A stretch of 64,000 nucleotides of DNA, taken from positions 104,828,711 to 104,892,710 of the forward strand of contig CM041295.1 in NCBI GenBank assembly GCA_023052935.1, in the 5' to 3' direction. The first letter of the stretch is position 1. Each line of letters opens with the position of its first letter. The notes under the pieces were generated by a model. It had not been told where the DNA came from. It was given only the letters and a program-made list of their open reading frames with translations, and searched no databases. Below are positions 21,900 to 32,489 of the stretch, piece by piece. The translations under genes were made by a program, and so were the position numbers. Source of the DNA: Piezodorus guildinii. Its lineage: Eukaryota; Arthropoda; Insecta; Hemiptera; Pentatomidae.

Positions 21900-22782
21900 T
21901 TGGGTTGTTTCACATGAAATGTCCGTATTTATAGTTTCTGAAATACACAAAGGATTTTGCAGGTCTCTGTTGTTTTCTTCCGAATGTTTACACATTTAAA
22001 GTAAACAGTCACTAATCTTCTACCTTTGTATTATAAACATTAGCTTCCCAATCAATTACCCACTTTTTAGTATTCCTCCAAATATGAACATGGAAACACG
22101 AGATTTTCGAGTAATATTTTTGTACGAGTTTAAACTCGACCATTCAGCAGCTGAGGCCGCTAGAAATATTTGCAAGGCGTTTGGGGAAGGGAGTGTTGAT
22201 GAACGGACCATTCGCCGTTGGTTTGCTAAGTTTTCAGCTGTCCGTAATAGACAACGATGTCCTCAAACATACAGTAGAAGGAAACCCCTACCAAACAGTT
22301 AAAGGACTCTCAGCACAACTAAATGCAAGTGCATCTACCGTTTCCAGACATTTAAAGTGTATTGGGAAAGTAAAGAAGCTCGATAGATGGGTACCTCATG
22401 ATCTCACTGAGCGGCAGCAAGACCCCATGTTTCAAAACATACCGTACAAAAATTGAAATAACTGGGCTACGAAGCTCTTCCGTTCCCACCATATTCTCCC
22501 GACTTGTCTCCAACAGATTACCACCTGTTCAGGAATTTAGACAACTTCGTCAAAGGAAAACTTTTTGAAATTGATGATCAAGTGAAAAGTGCGTTTTCAG
22601 ATTTTGTTTCACTTCAAAGCTCAGAGTTTTTCAGTTCGAGGATAAAAAAGTAGACTTCACGTTAGGAAAAATGTGTTGAAAAAGAGGGTAAATACTCCGA
22701 ATAAAATTATCTTGTTTTGATATCGTATTTTTAATAAAAATCCTTTACCTTAAAAACGGACATTTCATGTGACACAAACCAA
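21900..22782 (+). mobile_element. Mariner-like element, internally deleted
   Basis: Terminal repeats of about 27 bp: TTGGGTTGTTTCACATGAAA on the left, and on the right its complement ending in CACAAACCAA, with TA next to the left end. Inside, the transposase reads YEFKLDHSAAEAARNICKAF and ERTIRRWFAKF, then after a frameshift VKGLSAQLNASASTVSRHLK, WVPHDLTERQ. It then jumps straight to the C-terminus (PPYSPDLSPTDYHLFRNLDN and FVKGKLF). The first two catalytic aspartates are deleted; the third region (SPTDYH) remains. The element is about 880 bp instead of ~1.3 kb. Confidence 0.88.
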
Positions 22783-22794
22783 TTAAACCATCTC

Positions 22795-23140
22795 TTTTCA
22801 ACGGTATATTATACGTCTTTATTACTTACTGTTCTTATTATAAAGAAACGAAAAATTGCATATTAAAAGTATCCTTTATTTGCTTATCAAATTTGTTCAA
22901 TTTGTCTATTTAGCCGTTCTTTATCAATTCTAATTAGATGTTATGGTTATTTTTTTGGGAATTTACAAAATTAAAGGTACTTTATAGGAAGATAATACAA
23001 ATATTCGCGATTAAAGCCCTGTCTGACTATTTCAATCGGAATGAAATTTATATCATATTAATGCCTATTAGATTTTACATCGATAAAGTGAGTTTAATCA
23101 AAATGAATAGAGCCGTTTTTTGAGTAAATCGTTAAAGAGT
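22795..23140 (-). repeat. Family A repeat, middle part
   Basis: Reverse-strand copy from 'CAACGGTATATTATACGTC' through 'AAAGCCCTGTCTGACTATTT' to the 'GTTTAATCAAAATGAATAG' block. Both termini are missing. Confidence 0.75.
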
Positions 23141-23364
23141 TGAATAAGTAACAGCATCTAACATTCGGGTTCTTTAAGTTTAATATCATTATGTCAGCAA
23201 TAAAATCTAAACCTATTTATAACTCATAAGTTATTACATTGATAATCATAATTTCTATAAAAATAATTCAATATATTTTAATATCATGATTGTGGTGCCC
23301 TGTCACTATGAAAACAATTAATATGATATTACATAATTATGTTTGATAAATATTTTAATATTCC

Positions 23365-24205
23365 TTCACTTACCTATATATCAAGTATATAGTAAGGGAA
23401 ATTATTGTGATCGTGGAAATTTTCGAATTCCAGTTTTCAACGGAAGAACACGGTTTAGGGCCCTCTAAGTATAACTAAATAACCAAGTACCACATAAGTT
23501 CTATGTGTCTGTGTGTGTGTATGGTAAGTCAAGCACGAAAACGAAAAGTTGAAGGAAAATGAAATTTTATATTTAAGGCAGCTATACGCCAGAGGGGAAA
23601 TCTGCTGACCGGTAATGCTACCGGTTTTGCATTTTGTATATTTTTACAATTTTCTTAAAAACGGCTGTGACGATTTCGATTAAGCTCGCTATATCGATGT
23701 GAAATTCAGTGGGTTTTTAGAAAATTTAGGTTTTATTCTTATTGATATAGTCTTATAAGGCTAAAATGACATTTTTTAAAATTTTCTACCCCTGAAGTAC
23801 CTTTAAGTAGGAAGATTATAAAAGAATAACCAAATCATTTTATTAATATTGATTAAAAAAAACGGATAAATATATAGGTTGAACGAATTCTAACTAAAGG
23901 TGAAAAGAACAAAAATATTTTTTAAGGCAATTTTTGTGTTTTCGAACTTAAGCTAAAGATTTAGAAAAAATATCTTATACATAACCTTTAAAGTTGACGG
24001 AATCTTGATGAAAAGCTGATAAAACTAACTGATCGTTGTGGATAATAATATAATAAATCATTTACTAAAACACATGTTTTTATGGATACTCAATTCAATT
24101 AATTATTTAACAATTTATTTACATCTCAGCATTATTTCCTAAATCAATTTTAAAAACCGAAGTAAGTGAAAGTCGTGTGTTGTGCACACTAGATTTTTAT
24201 AATTA
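23365..24205 (+). repeat. Family A repeat, near full length
   Basis: Runs from 'TTCACTTACCTATATATC' through the GT microsatellite to the 3' end 'AAGTAAGTGAAAGTCGTGTG'. It has diverged, and part of the middle is missing. Confidence 0.8.
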
Positions 24206-24654
24206 TATTTCATTCAATAAACTTTTTATTCGTTCAGAACCGGATCGAGGTATTGTTTTCTCATTGTAAAAGAAATTTCCTCTCGTATTCATTTGTTGTT
24301 TTAATTGAATCTCGAAAACTTTTCAGTTTCAAGGAGTTATTTTTTTGTTTTTATTTCTGAAGAATAAAAAAAAAATAATAATAAAAAATGCAAACAAAAC
24401 CGGTGGCAACTGTTTAGCACCGGCTGCCCTGGATAAAATCCGAAAAGGTTGATTGATAAATCAATCCCCTTGTCATTGCCACCTCATTAAGCCCCTCTTT
24501 CCCCATTCATTTATCAAACATCATTCGCCCCCTCTTTTTCATTTCACAGTTGGAGAGAAATATCCCATATACAAAAGATTTTCCCTGGCCGAGGGTTGTC
24601 GAAAATGTTGATTTAGATAAGGATTCGATGTCGACCAATACGTGAATTCCTAAT
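24206..24654. other. Unassigned, partly less AT-rich (24395-24600)
   Basis: It contains CCGGTGGCAACTG, GCACCGGCTGCC and TTGATTGATAAATCAA. No open frame and no repeat relative in the window. It could be single-copy regulatory DNA of the host gene; this is a guess from composition only. Confidence 0.25.
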
Positions 24655-24890
24655 ATCTAAAATATACTTGCGGTGCACGGAACACACGACTTCCACTTAC
24701 CTCAGTTTCCAAAATCAATATAATAACCTTTAAATATAGTTAAAGCTGAAAAATGTTCAAAGAATTGCATTGAGTTTCGATGGAAACATTTATTATGTAT
24801 TAAATAATCTAAAAATAGAAATTGTTGTCCAAAGCAATAGCTGAAATTGATCAGCTTTTCTTTGCTCTCCATTTCTTTAAATTACTTTGT
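24655..24890 (-). repeat. Family A repeat, 3' half
   Basis: Reverse-strand 3' terminus ('AACACACGACTTCCACTTACC') through 'TTATTATGTATTAAATAATC' and the 'CTTTGCTCTCCATT' block. It is broken by the LINE that begins at 24891. Confidence 0.75.
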
Positions 24891-25965
24891 ATATTAAACT
24901 AGTGGACCCGCTCATACAGGAAGACCTTGATAGAATCTGTGCCTGGGCAACACTCAATAAACTAATGCTAAATCCTGTGAAAACTGAAGCCATTCTAATA
25001 GGTTCCAATTCTCTCCTCAGATCCAATAACACATTTCCGGGTCTTACCCTAAATGATCACCAAATCTCCATCACTTCCTTTGTCAAAAACCTGGGTATTA
25101 CATTTGACCGAAACCTTTCTCTGAGAACCCAATATTGCCAAAATTTCCGAAGAACAATAAGTACCCTCAAAATTTTCCATGTTCTTCCAATATCCACTCG
25201 TAAGCTCCTTCTGACCGTACTTATTTTCCTCGACTTTGACTTTTGCTGCTTAGTATATAGTGGCCTATCAACTGTGCTCGAGGATAGGCTAAAACGAATC
25301 ATAAACATATTTTTAAGACTTGTCCTCAGTACTGCAATGAGGTCTCATGTGACTCATTTTTACGGTGAGTTAATGTTGCTCCTTCCCCGAATTCGCAGAG
25401 AATATTTCCTAGGATCATACATTTGCTGTGCCATTAACTCCCAGCATCCTCTCTTCATCCACAGTCTCCTACAATTTAAATCTTTAGTCTACTCCCTTAA
25501 AACTAAATCGTGCCATTCTGACCCGTAGGACTACAACTTTTGATCGTTCCTTCTTTGTCCGCTCCTCTACTTTCTAGAATTCTCTACCTACTCCTATCCG
25601 CTTTGCTACATCTCTCTCCTCATTCAAAGTTCAACTTTTACAATACCTTTAATTATCCCAAAAATACGGTTGAAAATTGTGAAATTTGTATTCTTGACAT
25701 CATGTTTTAAAAGAGGAGAAATATTTTTTCATTGTCCATATTTTAACTATTATGTATTAATTTATTTTTAATTTTGTTTAACACAATATTTTCTAATAAT
25801 ATAGCTATATTTAATATATATATACATATATTCACCCATAATTGTAAATAGTAATTAATTATGTTCCTTCTGTCTGTTGTATATTTCAACTGTACAAACC
25901 TGTTATTCTTAAAGGACTCAGTCCGAAAATAAAAATTATTTTCTATTCTATTCTAAATTAATTAC
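24891..25965 (+). pseudogene. CR1-like LINE, 3' part of ORF2 and 3' UTR
   Basis: An open frame of 213 codons (24887-25528) encodes the region after the reverse-transcriptase catalytic box: DLDRICAWATLNKLMLNPVK, then SFVKNLGITFDRNLSL, LSTVLEDRLKRIIN, and MRSHVTHFYGELMLLLP. The C-terminal block continues in another frame to about 25655. The 3' UTR has the stem GGAC-TCA-GTCC (25914-25924) and ends in TTCTA repeats (25944-25960). It is 5'-truncated and inserted in a family A copy. This is the best-preserved member of the family here. Confidence 0.85.
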
Positions 25966-26059
25966 TGAACTGCCTGAAATGGGCCACCTTACTCTACTTA
26001 GCTGCGAACCATGGGTACCACTGTAGCTGCAGTACATAAACAATTGATTAGTAGGGTAT
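25966..26059. other. Short spacer
   Basis: No feature seen between the LINE tail and the poly(T) run. Confidence 0.5.
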
Positions 26060-26535
26060 CTTTTTTTTTTTTTTTTTTAAATAATTCTTTAACCTGTAGG
26101 CGAACCTCTCGGCTCTACCCTCTCAAATAACCCACCGCTCTTCACCCACTTAGAAAATCGTTTCCAATATAAACAAGGCATCAGAGTTGAAGAGGCGCAA
26201 AAGCCTTTTGATAATGAGTTGCTTATTGTGAAAGGTTTCCAAAGTAGAAGAATACATAAAATTGAAGCTGGCAACTCCGTGGAACTTTTCGGAGTGAATA
26301 ATCAAAGAGCTGAGGGCATGGAAACAAATTGGCAATTAAATAAAATGGTGTCATTTCCCGGTGACAGAAGAAGTGCAATGATTGCTGAGACTTTGATCAG
26401 AGACCCTTTGGTTGGGACAATAATTTGAGGTGCCTCCCTCCTTCCATTTGTTACTTCCGGCCGATGATGGGCATATTTATCAGCATTTTTTTTTTCTTGA
26501 ATAGACTCTAACTTCCCGAAGATTAGAATCAAAAT
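26060..26535 (-). pseudogene. Unidentified retroposed-looking segment with poly(A)
   Basis: A 19-base T-run at 26060-26078 is the reverse-strand poly(A) tail of a less AT-rich segment. On the minus strand one frame is open from 26532 to 26089 apart from a single stop near 26302. It includes QIIVPTKGSLIKVSAIIALL and VKSGGLFERVEPRGSPTG. On the plus strand a frame from 26093 to 26428 is also open (111 codons; GIRVEEAQKPFDNELLIVKG). I recognise neither. It may be a processed pseudogene or a 5'-truncated LINE end. Confidence 0.4.
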
Positions 26536-26785
26536 TATTGTTGTTTAAATCTTATTTCCATACTCAAGAACAATTTGATTTGACAACATTGGATCCTAAT
26601 GTGTCTTACCCTTGCTGATCCTATAATCTGACATACTCGAGACATAGCCGAACCATCTCAGCCCATTTTCTTGAATAAGTTCTTCGAATATTCTTAGGTC
26701 GAGTTGGTCCTTGCTTCGCATTTGCCTGCACTTTCCTCAAATATAGCATTCATATAGCCTAAAGTTGGTTTACTGATCTTATATA
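26536..26785 (-). other. Possible RTE-like LINE scrap
   Basis: The minus strand around 26560-26740 contains codons resembling the tail of RTE-like ORF2 ('GWAEMVRLCLEYVRL' region). Weak, by eye only. Confidence 0.25.
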
Positions 26786-27640
26786 TTTGGGTGAGTAAAA
26801 AAAAACATGACCGTTTTAAATATTAAAATTTTCATGATTTTTTATTTACCTCAAATAAGTTTTAGGCGTCTAAGTACAGTCCCTTATGCTCAATGGTTTG
26901 TTGCCATCTAGAAGCCAGCTGTTCAATTCCCTGCCGATAACAAGCTTTGGGTTTTGAACTGAAATAGTTGTCTACCCGAATTTTGACTTCCTCCAGTTTT
27001 CTACTTTAGGGAGTGAGACATAGCACTAAAAAGGTAGTAGTCTGACGGTGTAAGATCCATCTCAGCATGCTACTGCTTTGTAGATCGAGGGATGTTAGGC
27101 CGGGCGTTGCTGGAACAAAACATTCTTCCGATTAGAAGTTTTTGTTTTTACTCACCCCAATATTATTGATGATGGGTAGTCCATACTCTAACACCAGAAT
27201 TATCTTTGAATTATCAGCTCTCAAAACTTCGTATATCAGTTGCAGCTGTTTTGAATAGAGTACTAAATCTACATAACTTCCATCTTTCACAAACTCATAG
27301 TGAACTACTCCTTCAAAATACCAAACAAGCCGGACTACCTTTGTATGTCTGTATCGCCACTTTGAAATTTAAAAAACCACCTCCTCTGAGTCCGATCATT
27401 TAGGCTTCAATTTCGCGTATCAAACGCGTGGTTTCGGTGTCTGTAAATTTGCGTTTCCCATAGTTCCGCCAATAGACCTGAATTTTGTAACAGTGTCATT
27501 TTTGCGAAGGAATGCCTAACAAACACTGATTCTCACAGGGAGGCGTTATATTTACAAAATGATTAAATATAATATTAGGATAAAAATGATATGATGATAA
27601 GTATCAAAAAAACATTGTTTTTGTTTTTACTCACCAAAAT
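26786..27640 (-). pseudogene. Mariner-like element remnant with a duplicated end
   Basis: The left end TTGGGTGAGTAAAAA (26787) and right end, complement of TTTGGTGAGTAAAAAC (27625-27639), are inverted and next to TA. The minus strand holds transposase pieces: VVHYEFVKDGSYVDLVLYSK (27250-27310), NARPNIPRSTKQ (about 27070-27110), EMDLTPSDYYLF (about 27025-27065), RVDNYFSSKPKACYRQGIEQ and ASRWQQTIEHKGLYLD. The catalytic Asp before NARP is replaced. A second copy of the right end with its flank TATTATTGAT sits inside at 27141-27170, interrupting the transposase. Confidence 0.8.
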
Positions 27641-27946
27641 ATTATTGATTCCTTGTAGAGAGGGATCCATCCTAAGCACCTTCCAGCTGACTTTAATAAT
27701 TCCTTTGTGTCTTGTTCTACCCAGCCCTGTTCATTTAGGTGCGCGCCTACATCTTTAAAGTGCTTCAACTATTCGATTATGTCTACTCCCAGTCTGATGA
27801 TCCGTTCAGTTCAGTTCTCTCTTCTCCCTTTCTTCATAATTTTTGTTTTATCAACTTTCATTTTCACACTGATTAGTGCTGAAGATTCCTCCCTTCATTA
27901 ATTTACAAGTAAATAGTACGACTTTAATTGTTGCTTTTCTTGACAG
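27641..27946. other. Intron DNA before exon B
   Basis: No independent feature recognised. The polypyrimidine tract and CAG acceptor for exon B are at 27925-27946 (TTGCTTTTCTTGACAG). Confidence 0.6.
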
Positions 27947-28150
27947 GACGACCTCGGCCTAGGGTGACCTGGTACCTGGAGAACGCCATGATCGACGACT
28001 CCTACGAGCAACGGCAGGACGGACTCACAGTGAACCACCTTTCCTTCCCGAGGGTAAGCAGGGAGCACCTCAGCGCTAGGCTCGTCTGCCAGGCCTCAAA
28101 CACCAACCTCGTCCCTCCAGCCACCAAATACGTCACGCTCGATTTGAACT
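27947..28150 (+). CDS. Sidestep-like protein, exon B (end of the Ig domain begun by exon A)
   Basis: 204 bp, after TTGCTTTTCTTGACAG and before GTAAGT; phase 1 on both sides. It encodes (G)RPRPRVTWYLENAMIDDSYE, then LTVNHLSFPRVSREHLSARL, VCQASNTNLVPPATKYVTLD and LN. The core Trp (VTWYLE) and the second disulfide Cys (LVCQASN) complete the Ig domain whose first Cys is in exon A. R.P..TW...N.L.D and CQASN.N...P are hallmarks of Side-family second Ig domains. Base composition here is clearly higher in G+C than the flanking introns, as expected of a conserved exon. Confidence 0.93.
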
Positions 28151-28225
28151 GTAAGTAGAAAATGTAAATTAGTAAAATTAAAAAAAATAATAATATTAAA
28201 AAATAAAAATATATATATATGTATT

Positions 28226-28673
28226 GTTTTATCAGTTCTCGACAATTGATAATTTAAGTTTCTACTGTTCTTAGGTTTCAGTAAATTAATAAACAATTTT
28301 ATTTTTGCAACGTTTCTAGAATTTATTGTTCTCATAATCATGCCTTAACAGTGAAAAAAAAGCAAAAAAAAAACAGAACATTAATATCAATTAACAGAAC
28401 ATTAATATTGTTATACAATAATTAATATATGATGTTATTGTTAGAGATATAGAAAGAGTACATGGAACAATGAATAGACATACAGTAGGTAAATAGATAT
28501 TTCAATTATAATTTACATTAAAGATATTATTAGAAATTTACTTACAATATTAGACAAAATAGTGTCTTAAATAGACATATGTGTAGACCACAAACTTTGA
28601 AGAACTGAAGCAAAGATACTAAGTGATAGTTCAGGAATGGAAGATTTTCCATATTTATGACGTCAGGAGTCTA
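28226..28673 (-). repeat. Penelope-like terminal unit (pLTR), copy 1
   Basis: Reverse-strand copy of the unit at 29796-30178. Its outer part has TTCTAGAAACGTTGCAAAAA, and the inner end has GACTCCTGACGTCATAAATA. It is followed at 28674-28782 by an (AAT)n-rich + strand segment whose end is the inverse of the last 45 bp of this unit. Confidence 0.7.
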
Positions 28674-28789
28674 TATAAATAATAATAATAATAAATAAAA
28701 AATAAAATGAAAAGAAAGAAACAAAAGGAGAAAACCCCAGACTCCTGAATTCATAAATATGGAAAATCCTCCATCCCTGAACTATTCAG
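28674..28789 (+). repeat. Penelope-like 3' UTR piece, copy 1
   Basis: (AAT)n, an A-rich stretch, AAAGGAGAAAACCCC and AGACTCCTGAATTCATAAAT: the same order as directly downstream of the endonuclease frame at 29740-29850. Together with the preceding unit it forms a 45-bp-arm inverted repeat (28629-28673 with 28738-28782). Confidence 0.7.
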
Positions 28790-29340
28790 TTTGATTCGTT
28801 CTCGACTGTTAATAATTTAAGTTTTATACTGGTATTAGGTTTCAGTAAATTAATAAACAATTTTATTTTTGCAACGTTTCTCATATTTTATTGTTCTCAT
28901 AATCATGCCTTAGCAGTGGAAAAAAAAAACAGAACATTAATATCAATTAACAGAACATTGATATTGTTATACAATAATTAATATATGATGTTATTGTTAG
29001 ATATATAGAAAAGAGTACATGGAACAATGAATAGACATACAGTAGGTAAATAGATATTTCAATTATAATTTAAATTAAAGATATTATTTGAAATTTACTT
29101 ACAATATTAGAGAAAATAGGGTCTTAAATAGACATATGTGTAGACCACAAACTTTGAAGAACTGGAGCAAAGATACAAAGTGATAGTTCAGGTATGGAAG
29201 ATTTTCCATATTTATGACGTCAGGAGTCTACATAAATAATAATAATAAATACAAAATAAAATGAAAAGAAATAAACAAAAGGAGAAAACCCCAGACTCCT
29301 GAAGTCATAAATATGGAAAATTCTCCATACCTGAACTATT
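28790..29340. repeat. Penelope-like terminal unit, tandem copy 2
   Basis: A second copy of 28226-28789 in direct order, over 90 percent alike by eye: minus-strand unit 28790-29230, then the + strand (AAT)n/AGGAGAAAACCCC part to 29340. A third start appears at 29342-29420 before the endonuclease region. Confidence 0.75.
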
Positions 29341-29424
29341 CAGTTTTATTAGTTCTCGACTGTTAATAATTCAAGTTTTCTACTGGTATTAGGTTTCAAT
29401 CAATAAATAAACAATTCCTTGTGA

Positions 29425-29735
29425 GGATAAATGCGGAAAGTCTTATTTTGGAACATCAGAACAGTATTTATAAAGGAGAGTGTATCAACACAAATATAGC
29501 TGTTCTTCATTACAAAACACCCTAATACACCAGATCAAACTGCCTTCACCACTCATTTCAAAAAAACGTGACATACATTCAAATTCCATTCACCCAAAAT
29601 TATAAATTAAAAAAAAAAACAGCTTCAAACGAAATGATTACCATACAAAAATATATAATTCGCGATATAAATAAAAAATCTGACGTCCAAAACCTTAATT
29701 TATGTTACTCAAATTTATTAAGGACATATTAACAA
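29425..29735 (+). pseudogene. Penelope-like element, GIY-YIG endonuclease C-terminus
   Basis: Reads KCGKSYFGTSEQYL, stop, RRVYQHKYS: the pattern C.K.Y.G.T...L..R...H of the Penelope endonuclease. After a frameshift come QTAFTTHFKK and HTFKFHSPKII, then, after further frame changes, NEMITIQKYIIRDINKKSDV and QNLNLCYSNLLRTY before a stop. This matches the usual C-terminal end (LEMI.I.K.....N..TD..NLS..Y..LL). The reverse transcriptase part is missing. It is flanked by pLTR-like units in both orientations, as is typical of Penelope-like elements. Confidence 0.75.
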
Positions 29736-30178
29736 TGCGTCTAAATAATAATAATAATAAGCTATTAAAAAAAAAAATAAACAAAAGGAGAAAACCCCGG
29801 ACTCCTGACGTCATAAATTTGGAAACTCCTCCATACCTGAACTATTTCCAGCTTCATTGCTTAAGTTTTTTTCAAAGTTTATAGTTTACACACAGCTCTA
29901 TATAAGACACTATTTTATCTCAAATTGTAAGTAAATTTCTAATAATATCTTTAACGTAAATTCTATTTGAAATATCTATTTAACTACTGTATATCTATTT
30001 ATTGTTCAATGCCCTCTTTTGTATCTCTTTAACAATAACATCATCTATAAATTATTGTATACAATTTTTTATGTTCTGTTTTTCCACTGTTAAGGCATGG
30101 ACATGAGAACAATAAATTCTCGAAACGTTACATAAATAAAAATTTGTATTTATTAACTGAAACCTAAGAACATTAGGA
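29736..30178 (+). repeat. Penelope-like 3' UTR and terminal unit, plus orientation
   Basis: (AAT)n, AGGAGAAAACCCCGGACTCC, then the terminal unit to 30178. Near its end is GAGAA-CAATAAA-TTCTC followed by GAAACGTT (30111-30130). This is a hairpin plus GAAAC arrangement like the hammerhead-like core of the hairpins at 9961 and 15582, but the CTGATGA part is degenerate here. Confidence 0.7.
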
Positions 30179-30186
30179 AACTTATG

Positions 30187-30358
<172 letters not shown>

Positions 30359-31314
30359 CAGTAAGTGTCAAAAGTATTCGGAATTCACTATCAATCTGTA
30401 ATTTACTTGATTTTACCTTATTATTTCTGTTCTTAAACGGTTGTTGTTAGGAGGAATGTATAAAATAGCTAAAACTAAAAATCACGACAACAAAATTTAT
30501 TTTTAACGTTTTGAACATTCATCCACGAAAAAAATAAAAATAGAAGTGTCAAACGTTTACGGAATTACGTGTTTCCCGATTTATATTAATGCATTAATCA
30601 TATATAAACGTCAATTCGGTAAACCTTCTTTTATATTTATACATTTTAGCCTAAGAAATTATTTTAATTAATTAATTAGTTGTTCGTATTTAAATATTGT
30701 CCCACTCAAGCACTAACAGTTCCCTGAGTTCATTTTCATTTCGAATATCGTATTACCTGATTTTCCTTAGAAGAGGGACCAACAAATAGTTAATTAAAAT
30801 TAATATAAATCATAAAAGAGGGATCTGGAGATCTTTTAAAAAAATATGCTAGAACTAAATCTGAATAGATAACATAAATATGCCCTGAGTCATGGTTGCG
30901 CTTATGTTGAAAATTTAATATGTTTGTAATTTTTCTTCTACATTTAATTTTAGCTTTCATATTGAAAAATTACATTAATTTTTCAATGATTCTGTCCAAG
31001 AATCCGTGCTTATCAAATTAAAACAGTCTTAACCATCGCTGATCTCTCAAAGTGTGTTACTATGACAATAAATTGTTTATATGGTTTTCTCCAAACCATG
31101 ATTTTCCAATCGGAACCATGCATTTTGTATTGATTTATCCTTATAGTTGAATATTTGGCATGGAAAAGTAAGAATTGGTCGTAGGAAAACCTGATGTAAC
31201 AATAATTTATTTGATATGTGTTGGCTTTGTTACCCATAATTTTTGTACTTAGTAAAAGTGAGTCTTTTATTCATGATTAGTCTGGGATATTTGAAATGAA
31301 AAAACTTCTTTATA
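30359..31314. other. No gene seen
   Basis: AT-rich intron DNA. A weak inverted pair lies around 30365-30560 ('AGTGTCAAAAGTATTCGGAATT' against 'AGTGTCAAACGTTTACGGAATT', direct order), suggesting an old DNA transposon end, but the mate is not resolved. Confidence 0.35.
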
Positions 31315-31900
31315 ATCCTGTGACTAAAGTCCCTTAAGAATAAAATAAAATACATAATTGATGACCGGAACAGTGTAGTCATGACTTAGAATGAAAAATT
31401 ACTAAACTAGAAAAATAATAGAGGTTGTAATATATATACATCTTTACAAGTCAGACTTACAGAATGAAATAAAAAAAAAAATAAATAAAAAAAAAAAAAC
31501 AATAAAAAAAAACCAGAAATAGCTAATTCATCAGTGATAATTTAAGTAATATAAACACACACAAAAAAATACATTAATAATAATTGGAATTTATAGCATC
31601 TGTTGGAAGTTATTGTCTTTTTGATTGGGTAAGGAGAAGGTGGTTGAAAAGGAGCGATTTGAAGGAGGAAGTCGATCTTACATGACGGATCTCAGGAGGG
31701 ATAGAATTCCAAAGAGAGGTTGCTTTGGCTAGAAAGGACTTGTCAAAGGCAGCAGTACGGTGAGGAGGAGGGTAGTGGTCAGAAAGCCGGGATCTGGTAG
31801 AACGGGACTGAATTGATGATTTAAATTGAAGGGATTGGAAGATATAGCTGGGACGATGAGTTCTGATAACCTGGTAGAGGACCATTTTAATTTGATACCA
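31315..31900 (-). pseudogene. CR1-like LINE, 3' end
   Basis: A reverse-strand frame (31885-31610) encodes LYQVIRTHRPSYIFQSLQFK, RSRLSDHYPPPHRTAAFDKS, FLAKATSLWNSIPPEIRHVR and FKSLLFNHLL: the intact C-terminus of ORF2. Then come the 3' UTR and an imperfect stem GGGAC...GTCAC (31319-31332). Truncated upstream. Confidence 0.85.
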
Positions 31901-32178
31901 TTTTACAAGTTATATGTTTATTTTGAATAGAAAGTTTGGGATAGAATGAGGTTTTCCCTTTCTAAATAATATTGTTTTAGTTTTATATTTGCTTACTGTA
32001 ATTTTCCATTTCTTATAAAACCTCTTAATATTTTATTTATTTATTTATCTTTTTTTTGGGGGGAGGGGGTCTTTAAGGAACTTAGTCACGTTCTTCTCAG
32101 AGTATTTATAAAAATCAACATTGAAATTATAGACATTGTTTTTAAATGTTATAAAAATATTTTTTTTATATTTTTCAG

Positions 32179-32330
32179 TAAAACCCATCTCCGTTGAAAT
32201 CCTGAAAAAAGAGAGACACATATCAGCTGACAAGAGGTACGAGATAAAATGCAAGGCGACCGGGTCCCGCCCAGTGGCAGTCATCACCTGGTGGAAAGGA
32301 AGCAGGCAGATTAAGAGGATAGCCAAAACT
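32179..32330 (+). CDS. Sidestep-like protein, exon C (start of the next Ig domain)
   Basis: 152 bp after TTTTTCAG and before GTGAGT; enters phase 1 and leaves in phase 0. It encodes (L)KPISVEILKKERHISADKRY, EIKCKATGSRPVAVITWWKG, SRQIKRIAKT. It supplies the first Cys (IKCKATG) and the core Trp (ITWWKG) of the following Ig domain. GSRP.A.ITWWK is strongly conserved in the third Ig domain of Side-family proteins. The frame continues directly from exon B (…LDLN-L-KPISVEI). The 29.3-kb intron after it is the largest in the window. Confidence 0.93.
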
Positions 32331-32489
32331 GTGAGTTTAATTATAATAATGACCATCAAATCCACTCATTAACAATTCTTCTAAAAAATAATAATAAATA
32401 AGTAAAATAAAAAACATTTGTAACTATATTCAGTACAGTATTAATATTGGTTTACGAAAATCAGATTCATTTATTGTAAAAAAAAAAAA
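32331..32489. other. Start of the 29-kb intron
   Basis: GTGAGT donor followed by AT-rich DNA with a poly(A) run at 32477-32496. Confidence 0.7.

Noticed and set aside
26100..26428. Possible extra exon of the Ig gene (TAG acceptor after a T-run, frame compatible with phase 1)
   Set aside because: Exons A and B join to a complete Ig domain without it, no donor was found before the stop at 26426, and the T-run is better explained as a reverse-strand poly(A) tail. The phase match has a one-in-three chance.
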